Assembly (NCBI GenBank): GCA_020722005.1
Contig: DYLP01000027.1
Coordinates: 252 to 33,373 of the forward strand
DNA from: Melioribacter roseus
GTDB taxonomy: Bacteria; Bacteroidota; Ignavibacteria; Ignavibacteriales; Melioribacteraceae
Direction of reading: 5' to 3'
Length of the DNA stretch: 33,122 bases
Part shown: positions 16,374 to 22,596 of the stretch, one piece after another
Layout: the number at the start of each line of letters is the position of its first letter
How positions within the stretch are numbered: the stretch's first letter is position 1
Program-made: the position numbers and the translations under genes
The notes under the pieces: generated by a model
The model's database searches: none
Told to the model about the DNA's origin: nothing
The model's input: only the letters and a program-made list of their open reading frames with translations

Positions 16374-16841
16374 ATGATTGAGGAAGGTAAAAAAGCGCCA
16401 GCTTTTACTTTGCCCGACCAAAACGGCAAAAAGATATCTTTGAAAGATTTTAACGGTAAAAAAGTTGTCCTTTACTTTTATCCGAAAGATAATACCAGCG
16501 GTTGTACAAAAGAAGCCTGTGACTTCAGGGATGCTTTCCCCGATTTCCAAAAAATAAACGCTGTCGTCATCGGCATTAGTCCAGATTCGGTGGAGTCCCA
16601 CAGAAAGTTTGCAGACAAGCACCAACTCCCTTTTATTCTTTTGAGCGACGAAAAGAAAGAAATACTTGAAAAGTATGGAGTCTGGAAAGAAAAATCGCTG
16701 TACGGAAAGAAATATATGGGAGTAGAAAGGACAACCGTAATTATTGATGAAAACGGAAAAATAATCAGGATCTTTCCGAAGGTAAAAGTAAACGGACATT
16801 CGGAAGAAGTATTAAAAGCAATTCAAGATTCCGGGAAATGA
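16374..16841 (+). CDS. bcp: Thioredoxin-dependent peroxiredoxin (BCP type)
   Basis: The 155-residue product is an atypical 2-Cys peroxiredoxin. YPKDNTSGCTKEACDFRD contains the peroxidatic Cys44 and resolving Cys49, the BCP hallmark. The remaining fold signatures, FILLSDEKKEILEKYGVW and YMGVERTTVIIDENGKI, are also present. A GAGGGG ribosome-binding site precedes the ATG. Its stop overlaps the next start (ATGA). It is thus coupled to the pterin genes, probably for shared expression rather than shared chemistry. Confidence 0.93.
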   Translation: MIEEGKKAPAFTLPDQNGKKISLKDFNGKKVVLYFYPKDNTSGCTKEACDFRDAFPDFQKINAVVIGISPDSVESHRKFADKHQLPFILLSDEKKEILEKYGVWKEKSLYGKKYMGVERTTVIIDENGKIIRIFPKVKVNGHSEEVLKAIQDSGK

Positions 16842-17245
16842 TTTACATTACAAGAAGGGAAGTCTTCTCGGCTTCGCATCGTATTTATAATCCAGAGCTG
16901 AGTGACGAAGAAAATTATCGTCTTTATGGAAAATGCAGCAATCCCAACGGGCACGGACACAATTATATCCTCGAAGTAACTATTGCCGGCGAAGTTAATC
17001 CTGCAACAGGTTATTTAGTTGACCTGAAAAAGTTGAAGTCGATAATACGTGAAAATGTAATTGACCTGCTCGACCATAAAAATCTTAATTTAGATGTCGA
17101 GTTTTTGAAGAATAAAATTCCAACTTCGGAAACTATTGTGCTCGAAATATGGAACCAGCTTGTCGACAAAATACCAGAGGGTAAACTCTACTCAGTTAAA
17201 CTTTATGAAACAGAAAACAATTATATTGAATACAGAGGAGAATAA
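16838..17245 (+). CDS. 6-pyruvoyl-tetrahydropterin synthase / QueD family
   Basis: The enzyme uses 7,8-dihydroneopterin triphosphate to make 6-pyruvoyl-tetrahydropterin (PTPS) or 6-carboxy-tetrahydropterin (QueD). The 135 residues contain the zinc histidines His14 (SASHRIYN), His39 and His41 (NGHGHNY), the catalytic Cys33 and the LLDHKNLN motif. Sequence alone does not separate the two activities. The next genes are folE and two SDR reductases, with no queuosine genes, so PTPS for tetrahydrobiopterin is the better guess. The ATG overlaps the bcp stop by four bases. Confidence 0.85.
   Translation: MIYITRREVFSASHRIYNPELSDEENYRLYGKCSNPNGHGHNYILEVTIAGEVNPATGYLVDLKKLKSIIRENVIDLLDHKNLNLDVEFLKNKIPTSETIVLEIWNQLVDKIPEGKLYSVKLYETENNYIEYRGE
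17235..17240 (+). promoter_or_regulatory. Ribosome-binding site for the TTG start of folE
   Basis: GAGGAG ends six bases before TTG at 17247 and lies in the last codons of the PTPS gene. It supports the rare TTG start over the much longer overlapping frame. Confidence 0.7.
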
Positions 17246-17246
17246 G

Positions 17247-17813
17247 TTGAACAGAAAAGTAGTAGAAGATGCTGTACTAACTATCTTGAATGAAATTGGA
17301 GAAGACCCCACGCGTGAAGGTCTGAAACACACGCCCCATCGTGTAGCTAAAGCCTACGAATTTCTTACGCAAGGTTATAACAAAAATATTGAGGAGATCC
17401 TTAATGGAGCCATCTTCGAAGAAAAATACGACGAGATGGTCATTGTTAAAGATATCGATTTTTACAGCTTGTGCGAACATCATATGCTCCCCATCTTCGG
17501 TAAAGCTCACATCGCATACATACCTAAAGGAAAAATTGTTGGATTGAGTAAACTACCGAGGATAGTGGATGTTTTTGCAAGAAGGCTGCAGGTTCAGGAA
17601 AGATTAACACAACAAATTGCCGATACAATCGATCAATATCTAAATCCCGCAGGAGTGGCTGTTGTAATTGAAGCATATCATATGTGCATGATGATGCGCG
17701 GAGTAGAGAAACAGAATTCAATAACGACAACAAGTGCTATGCACGGAGTATTTTCAGAAGATACGCGCACACGTTCAGAATTTCTTAATCTCATTGCTCA
17801 AAAGAGGATATGA
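17247..17813 (+). CDS. folE: GTP cyclohydrolase I
   Basis: Converts GTP to 7,8-dihydroneopterin triphosphate, the entry step to folate and biopterin. Zinc ligands Cys76, His79 (SLCEHHMLP) and Cys147 ([10 protein letters not shown]) are all present, with the [16 protein letters not shown] motif near the N terminus. The open frame reaches 17136 but would overlap the PTPS gene by 110 bases. The TTG at 17247, with GAGGAG before it, gives 188 residues and the usual family start. The stop overlaps the next ATG (ATGA). Confidence 0.95.
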   Translation: MNRKVVEDAVLTILNEIGEDPTREGLKHTPHRVAKAYEFLTQGYNKNIEEILNGAIFEEKYDEMVIVKDIDFYSLCEHHMLPIFGKAHIAYIPKGKIVGLSKLPRIVDVFARRLQVQERLTQQIADTIDQYLNPAGVAVVIEAYHMCMMMRGVEKQNSITTTSAMHGVFSEDTRTRSEFLNLIAQKRI

Positions 17814-18517
17814 TGAAAGAATTAAATGAAGCTGTATGGATTACCGGTGCAAGTTCCGGTATCGGGAAAGAACTGGCTCTCACATTTGCCAGTAAAAATA
17901 ATACTGTGCTGGCTACCGGCAGAAGGCTTCATTTACTCGAAGCCCTAAGTTCTGAAAATCCATTAATTATCCCTTCAAAACTCGACGTTTCGGATTACGC
18001 TGAGGTAAATAATTTTTACAGGGAGTTCTCTTCAAAATATGAAATCAATGTTTTAATAAACAATGCAGGACTTACTTCCTTTGAAAAGGCAGGGAACGAT
18101 TCGATTGACACTATAAAGAAAATCATCGAAGTAAATTTGCTCGGAGCAATATATACAATCAAATCGGTACTGCCTGATATGATTCAAAGAAAGGAAGGAA
18201 CCATTATCAACATACTTTCGGTAGTTACGAAGAAAATTTTTAAAAACAGTAGTGCTTATGCTGCTTCCAAAAGTGGACTCTATGCCTACCTTAATGTTCT
18301 CCGTGAAGAAGTAAGAAAATATAACATCAGGGTTATTAATGTAATCCCCGGTGCAACAAAAACGCCAATATGGGACAGCACAATTCTTGAAAAATATTCG
18401 CACAGAATGATGCCTCCTCGAGAAATTGCAAATCTTATTTATGACCTGTCTGTATTAAAAAGTAATATTGTCACTGAAGAAATAATTCTTAGACCAAAGG
18501 AAGGCGATCTGGAATGA
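17810..18517 (+). CDS. Short-chain dehydrogenase/reductase, first of pair
   Basis: The 235-residue product is a classical SDR. The NAD(P)-binding TGASSGIG is at 12-19, NNAG at 84-87, and the catalytic Ser137, Tyr150 and Lys154 are in place (YAASK). Substrate is not shown by sequence. Its position directly after folE and PTPS, in an unbroken run of overlapping genes, makes a sepiapterin-reductase-like step (reduction of the 6-pyruvoyl side chain) plausible. Gly-Arg-Arg after the second beta strand suggests NADPH preference. Confidence 0.88.
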   Translation: MMKELNEAVWITGASSGIGKELALTFASKNNTVLATGRRLHLLEALSSENPLIIPSKLDVSDYAEVNNFYREFSSKYEINVLINNAGLTSFEKAGNDSIDTIKKIIEVNLLGAIYTIKSVLPDMIQRKEGTIINILSVVTKKIFKNSSAYAASKSGLYAYLNVLREEVRKYNIRVINVIPGATKTPIWDSTILEKYSHRMMPPREIANLIYDLSVLKSNIVTEEIILRPKEGDLE

Positions 18518-19224
18518 AAGATGATGTTACAATTGTAACCGGTGCCTCCAGAGGAATAGGTAGGGCAATTGCAATCAGACTGGCAAAAAACGGTGGTAAC
18601 CTGGTCTTAATCGGTAGGGATAAAAACAAACTTGAGGAAACAGTAAAAATTGTGTCAGAGCAGGGAGTTAATGGTGTTTATTATACAGGAGATGTTTCGA
18701 ATAAAAGTTTTATTGAAAATACTGTGAAAGATGTTATAGACAAATTTGGTAAAGTGGATAATTTAATTAATAATGCAGGCGTCGCAGTATTTAAAAAATT
18801 TGTGGACACTTCTATTGATGACTTTATGCTCCAGATGAATGTAAATATGTATGCCGTTTTCAATTTTATTAAAGCCGTAGTCCCTTATATGATAGAGAAT
18901 AACCGGGGAACCATCATAAACATTTCTTCTTTGGCTGGGAGAAATCCATTTGTCTACGGCACTACTTACTCGGCTACAAAACATGCCTTAATGGGTTTTA
19001 CAAAATCCTTAATGCTCGAATTGAGAGAATTTAATATTCGCGTTGCTGCAGTATGCCCGGGCTCGGTACAGACCGATATGATTATCAACACGCCGGTCGC
19101 TCCTAAGGAGATTTCAAAAGCTCTACAACCCGAAGATGTGGCAGAAACAGTAGCTCTGATTATCAACTTATCTGAGAGTGCCCTCGTAAGCGAAATTGAG
19201 ATTAGACCTACAAAACTGAAATGA
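18514..19224 (+). CDS. Short-chain dehydrogenase/reductase, second of pair
   Basis: The 236-residue product is a second classical SDR with TGASRGIG (9-16), NNAG (87-90), Ser138/Ser139 and YSATK (Tyr152, Lys156). It resembles 3-oxoacyl-ACP reductase (FabG) and sepiapterin-reductase-like enzymes. It overlaps the previous gene by four bases and ends the operon before a large hairpin at 19234. Two SDRs in a row could reduce the two side-chain carbonyls of 6-pyruvoyl-tetrahydropterin in turn, or one may be unrelated. Confidence 0.88.
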   Translation: MKDDVTIVTGASRGIGRAIAIRLAKNGGNLVLIGRDKNKLEETVKIVSEQGVNGVYYTGDVSNKSFIENTVKDVIDKFGKVDNLINNAGVAVFKKFVDTSIDDFMLQMNVNMYAVFNFIKAVVPYMIENNRGTIINISSLAGRNPFVYGTTYSATKHALMGFTKSLMLELREFNIRVAAVCPGSVQTDMIINTPVAPKEISKALQPEDVAETVALIINLSESALVSEIEIRPTKLK

Positions 19225-19233
19225 TAAAAAGAG

Positions 19234-19324
19234 GGTGACTAAAAAGTAATGTTTTTTAATATAGTAGCCACGTATTCACTAATTAATTACGAATTTATTT
19301 TTGAATAATTACTTTTTAGTCACC
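19234..19324. terminator. Long-loop hairpin between convergent genes
   Basis: Arms 19234-19250 and 19308-19324 are a perfect 17-bp inverted repeat (GGTGACTAAAAAGTAAT and its complement) with a 57-base AT-rich loop. Short A and T runs flank it, so it can end transcripts of the SDR operon and of the Spy-like gene from the other side. The terminal repeats and their likeness to 13026-13065 also suit a small non-autonomous transposon (MITE) or IS remnant. No clear target-site duplication is seen. Confidence 0.7.
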
Positions 19325-19342
19325 GTGCTTTTATGTTATTGA

Positions 19343-19801
19343 CTATCTACGCCACCTGTTGAAGCGGGGTTGACCATCACAGCAATTGTCGTTGAATCTT
19401 TTACCAAACCCGTAATAATCGTTTCTGTATTTTGCCCATAATTCTTTCTGCTTGTCGTCGAGTAGATTGTAAACAGCAAGCCAGTGTTTTGCGGTTTCGG
19501 TTCTTATTTTTGAACGCAAAGTATTGGAGTTTTCAACCAGCTGTATATATTGTTTTTCGTCAATCTGACTTTGAGATTTTATCTTTCTCAATTCAAGACG
19601 ATTCTTTTGAAGTTCGGCTTTAAGGTCGATCAATTTTTCTCTTAGTTCGTACCTTAATTCGTCAATCCGTTTTTGTTGTTCTTCTGTCAGATTCAATTTA
19701 TCACGAAGGAACATCCGACCTTTTCCATCAAAAGGTTGTGCATTGTTTAAGGCTGGCACTGCAAGTAAAATTACCAGTACGAGTGAAAATAATTTTTTCA
19801 T
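19343..19801 (-). CDS. Spy/CpxP-like periplasmic protein
   Basis: The 152-residue product has a signal peptide (about 1-21, ending NNAQ) and then a helical, charged body. LNLTEEQQKRIDELRYELREK (about 36-56) is the LTxxQ-type motif of Spy/CpxP/ZraP proteins, which act as periplasmic chaperones or stress sensors. The C terminus is rich in Asn, Arg and two adjacent cysteines (NDNCCDGQ), which could bind metal. It is divergent from the ECF sigma gene and may be its target or sensor. Confidence 0.8.
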   Translation of the reverse strand: MKKLFSLVLVILLAVPALNNAQPFDGKGRMFLRDKLNLTEEQQKRIDELRYELREKLIDLKAELQKNRLELRKIKSQSQIDEKQYIQLVENSNTLRSKIRTETAKHWLAVYNLLDDKQKELWAKYRNDYYGFGKRFNDNCCDGQPRFNRWRR

Positions 19802-19917
19802 TTTGACTTCTCCTTAATTATTTTTGAATTCGAACATTGGACATCGGCTTATATCCGTGGGTTTAATTAAACCTTAATGTCGGCTAAAATGTCTATTAAA
19901 TAGTTAATACGTATGCT
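19802..19917. promoter_or_regulatory. Divergent control region with palindrome and direct repeat
   Basis: This 116-base gap separates two divergent genes. It holds the perfect palindrome GGTTTAATTAAACC (19860-19873) and two direct copies of TCGGCT followed by AT-rich bases (19844-19849 and 19880-19885, 36 bases apart). These could be operator or promoter elements. An ECF-type promoter could not be assigned with confidence. Confidence 0.4.
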
Positions 19918-20472
19918 ATGAATAAAGATAATGATTTTGAGCTGGTAAATAGATTCAAGGCAGGGGATGAAACTGCTTTCAATGAAATTGTCAGAAAGTA
20001 CCAGAAAAGAATTTACTGGCATGCACGACAAATGCTGGTCGATCATCTCGATGCCGACGAAGTGACACAACAGGTATTGATTGTGATTTATGAAAAGTTA
20101 CATACTTTCAACTTTCAATCGTCGCTTTTTACCTGGATATACAGAATTGTTACTACAAGAAGTCTCAATCTCTTGAAAAGAAAAAATGTAAAACGATTTT
20201 TCTCGATAGATGACGACAATGTAGACTTCGATTTAAAGTCGGAGGTTGATATTGTTAAAGATATCGACAATAAACAAAAATTGGAACGTCTTCAGAAAGT
20301 GATGGACAAATTACCACCAAAACAAAAACAGGTTTTTATTTTGCGTAATTTTGATGAACTTTCTTATGAAGAAATTTCACAGATAACAGGAACAAGCGTT
20401 GGTGGACTGAAAGCAACATATTTCCATGCAATTAAAAAAATAATGGAGCTGATGAACAATGAAAATAAGTGA
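19918..20472 (+). CDS. ECF-type RNA polymerase sigma factor
   Basis: The 184-residue product has sigma region 2 (about 10-77, with NEIVRKYQKRIYWHA and DADEVTQQVLIVIYEKL) and region 4 (about 125-178, LPPKQKQVFILRNF then a helix-turn-helix ISQITGTSVGGLKATYFHAIKK). There is no region 3, as in ECF sigma factors. The next gene overlaps by 14 bases and looks like its membrane anti-sigma factor. The set probably controls an envelope or protein-folding stress response. Confidence 0.93.
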   Translation: MNKDNDFELVNRFKAGDETAFNEIVRKYQKRIYWHARQMLVDHLDADEVTQQVLIVIYEKLHTFNFQSSLFTWIYRIVTTRSLNLLKRKNVKRFFSIDDDNVDFDLKSEVDIVKDIDNKQKLERLQKVMDKLPPKQKQVFILRNFDELSYEEISQITGTSVGGLKATYFHAIKKIMELMNNENK

Positions 20473-20989
20473 TGAAATATTAAAGTATCATTCTGGTTTA
20501 ATGACCGAAGAAGAAATGAAATTGCTGGAGAAAAAAATATCCGACCTCCCAAACATGAGAGAGGAGTTCAATAAAACCAAAGAATTAATTGAACGCTTAA
20601 AGGACTACTCCAATATAGAGACAGACGAAAGTTATTTTACAAATCTTCTTCCAAGGGTAAGAGAAAGGATTGATAAACGTAAGGGACAAGTTGCTATCGG
20701 AAGGATTGCATATGCTCTTTCTATTTCCGTATTCGTAGCATTCACATTAATTATTTCATTTATCAAAGCTCCGTTGAACACCGAAGTTAATTATGTCCTA
20801 GAGCAGGAAGAAATTATAAAAAACATGGTCACTGATTATTTATCCGCAGATAATTTCGTAGATGATTACACAATTGATATTCAAGCTGTAGATGTTGAAG
20901 ACAACCATCTGGTTGATTATCTTTTGTCGGATGAAAATTTGATTACTGAACTTTATATCGATACTGATTTGCTGCTTAATGAACAATGA
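20459..20989 (+). CDS. Probable membrane anti-sigma factor
   Basis: The 176-residue product starts with a cytoplasmic helical part of the zinc-less anti-sigma type (ISDEILKYHSGLMTEEEMKLLEKKI). A single membrane helix spans about residues 79-101 (RIAYALSISVFVAFTLIISF). An acidic periplasmic tail of about 75 residues follows, rich in Asp, Val and Leu. No HxxxCxxC motif is present, so it is not a classical ZAS protein. Overlap with the sigma gene and the topology support the role. The signal it senses is unknown. Confidence 0.8.
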   Translation: MKISDEILKYHSGLMTEEEMKLLEKKISDLPNMREEFNKTKELIERLKDYSNIETDESYFTNLLPRVRERIDKRKGQVAIGRIAYALSISVFVAFTLIISFIKAPLNTEVNYVLEQEEIIKNMVTDYLSADNFVDDYTIDIQAVDVEDNHLVDYLLSDENLITELYIDTDLLLNEQ

Positions 20990-21008
20990 AAAAACAAAAG
21001 GTGAGGTC

Positions 21009-21464
21009 ATGAAAAAAATCTTTATGCTTATCATACTTACGAGTTTTGCTTTATATGCACAAGACGAATGGCAACAGCGAAAAGCGTGGGAAGAGTATAA
21101 AAAATTTGATCAACTCGAAAAAGCTAAGATCATCGAAATCCTCGATCTTAATGAGGAAGAGTCTGTCCGATTCTTTGCAAAGAGGAATGAATATAGAAAT
21201 GAGGTTAGAAGGTTACTAGAAAGAAGGAAGGATTTAGTTGAGGATTTAGAAACTAATCTCGAAAAAAAGAATCAGGATAAAAACTATTACAAAAAAGCCG
21301 TTGCCGAAATTAATTCTATTGATATGAAAATTAGCGAGGAAAAGCAAAAATTTTACCGTAGTCTGGGAGAAATTCTTGAAGCAGACGAAATTGCCAAATT
21401 AATCGTTTTTGAATACACGTTTCGGCGAGATATGGCTCGAAAACTGATGAAACGGGGTAGATAA
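21009..21464 (+). CDS. Secreted helical Spy-like protein
   Basis: The ATG at 21009, preceded by AGGTGAGGTC, gives 151 residues with a short signal peptide (KKIFMLIILTSFALYAQ). A strongly charged, coiled-coil-prone body follows, with ILDLNEEESVRFFAKRNEYR, similar in shape to the LTxxQ motif of Spy-like proteins. An upstream ATG at 20979 would lie inside the anti-sigma gene and is rejected. Probably a periplasmic chaperone or sensor partner of the sigma/anti-sigma pair. It is the last gene of the operon. Confidence 0.78.
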   Translation: MKKIFMLIILTSFALYAQDEWQQRKAWEEYKKFDQLEKAKIIEILDLNEEESVRFFAKRNEYRNEVRRLLERRKDLVEDLETNLEKKNQDKNYYKKAVAEINSIDMKISEEKQKFYRSLGEILEADEIAKLIVFEYTFRRDMARKLMKRGR

Positions 21465-21490
21465 AAATTTCCAGTTCTTTTAAAATTGGG

Positions 21491-21519
21491 TTGCATTTTT
21501 GATAATATGAAATTATTTT
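21491..21519 (+). promoter_or_regulatory. Candidate promoter of tRNA-Leu
   Basis: TTGCAT (21491-21496) and TATTTT (21514-21519) are spaced by 17 bases, and the tRNA starts 16 bases later. The fit to a sigma-70-like consensus is only partial in AT-rich DNA. Confidence 0.3.
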
Positions 21520-21534
21520 TTGACCCGTTAATAT

Positions 21535-21618
21535 GCGGAAGTGGTGAAATTGGTATACACGCTACTTTGAGGGGGTAGTGCCCGTTAGGGCGTGCGGGTT
21601 CGAGTCCCGCCTTCCGCA
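21535..21618 (+). tRNA. tRNA-Leu (anticodon GAG)
   Basis: The 84 bases form a class II tRNA. Acceptor GCGGAAG pairs with CTTCCGC, the anticodon stem CTACT/GGTAG encloses TTGAGGG (GAG), a long variable arm (TGCCCGTTAGGGCG) follows, and the T arm has GGGTTCGAGTCCC. The discriminator is A and CCA is not encoded. Confidence 0.96.
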
Positions 21619-21651
21619 CGAGCTTTTTTATAATAAGATGAGGATGATATC

Positions 21652-22410
21652 ATGGAAAAAACACGCTTTATTGTTTTGTCACTGGCATTTGTTTTTTTTG
21701 CTTTTTCACTTTATGCTCAGGAAATGCCAAAGGAAGCAGCCAAAACATATAATGAAGGAAATCAATTTCTTAAAGCCGGCAATTACGAAAATGCTATAAA
21801 AAAATACCAGGAAGCTCTTCAATACTCAAAAGATTACAGAATATTCTATCAATTGGGAGTTACTTATAAAAAACAAAATAAATTATCCGAAGCAGAAGAG
21901 GCATTCAAAAATTCAATCAAAAGTAATTCTGGATTCAATCTCGCTTATAACGGATTAGGAGGTACATATTTTCTTGAAGGAAAATTTCAGGAAGCCGTCG
22001 AAGCATTCAAAAAATTCGCAGAACTCACAAATAAAAAATCACTTAAAGAACAGGCTAATGAAAATATTGCACGAGCATATGTAAAATTAGCCGAAACATC
22101 CAAAAAAGACGGCAATTATCAAAAAGCTATCGAGCAGCTTCAAGCAGCAATCAAGTTTAACGAATTCGACGCTGCCTATGTTTTGCTGGCTAATACATTA
22201 TACGAAAACGGCGATTATGACGAAGCAATCAAAGCTGCCGACAAAGTAATTTCGATGAATTCCAAACTCAAAGGAGCCGCTTATTACTACAAGGGTCTTG
22301 CCTTGAAACAAAAACAGGATACAGAAAAAGCAAAGGAAAATTTTGAACTAGCTAAAAAAGACCCGCAATACAAAAAACTCGCCGAATACGAATTGAAGTA
22401 TCTGAGATAA
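21652..22410 (+). CDS. Secreted TPR-repeat protein
   Basis: The 252-residue product has a signal peptide (about 1-23, ending FSLYAQ) and about five tetratricopeptide repeats. Examples are AAKTYNEGNQFLKAGNYENAIKKYQEAL, then ASEAEEAFKNSI-like and YEKAIEQLQAAI-like units, and DYDEAIKAADKVI. TPR arrays bind other proteins, and the partner is unknown. It is probably periplasmic. It is a single transcription unit between tRNA-Leu and a strong terminator, and it is followed by the larger TPR operon. Confidence 0.85.
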   Translation: MEKTRFIVLSLAFVFFAFSLYAQEMPKEAAKTYNEGNQFLKAGNYENAIKKYQEALQYSKDYRIFYQLGVTYKKQNKLSEAEEAFKNSIKSNSGFNLAYNGLGGTYFLEGKFQEAVEAFKKFAELTNKKSLKEQANENIARAYVKLAETSKKDGNYQKAIEQLQAAIKFNEFDAAYVLLANTLYENGDYDEAIKAADKVISMNSKLKGAAYYYKGLALKQKQDTEKAKENFELAKKDPQYKKLAEYELKYLR

Positions 22411-22430
22411 TTGAAAATAAACTAAATAAA

Positions 22431-22461
22431 AAGTCGGCTCCGTCAGCCGGCTTTTTTTTTA
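22431..22461 (+). terminator. Rho-independent terminator
   Basis: AGTCGGCT (22432-22439) pairs with AGCCGGCT (22445-22452) around CCGTC, followed by a run of nine T. One pair is G-T. It ends the small TPR gene. Confidence 0.9.
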
Positions 22462-22596
22462 TTTAAATCAGGAACGTAGCTAACAGGTGTTTGTATAAGA
22501 AACTAAATTATCAGTATATTATTATTATCTTTTATACTATTGTGAGTATTTATTCTCGAGGCATGTTTAATAGTTCTTATAAAGAGTTCGGATTAA

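Noticed and set aside
17136-17246. Longer folE beginning at 17136
   Set aside because: It would overlap the PTPS gene by 110 bases and adds residues unlike the family. TTG 17247 has a good ribosome-binding site.
21353-21619. Minus-strand frame across tRNA-Leu
   Set aside because: It covers a tRNA gene and the end of a real gene on the other strand; the protein shows no family pattern.
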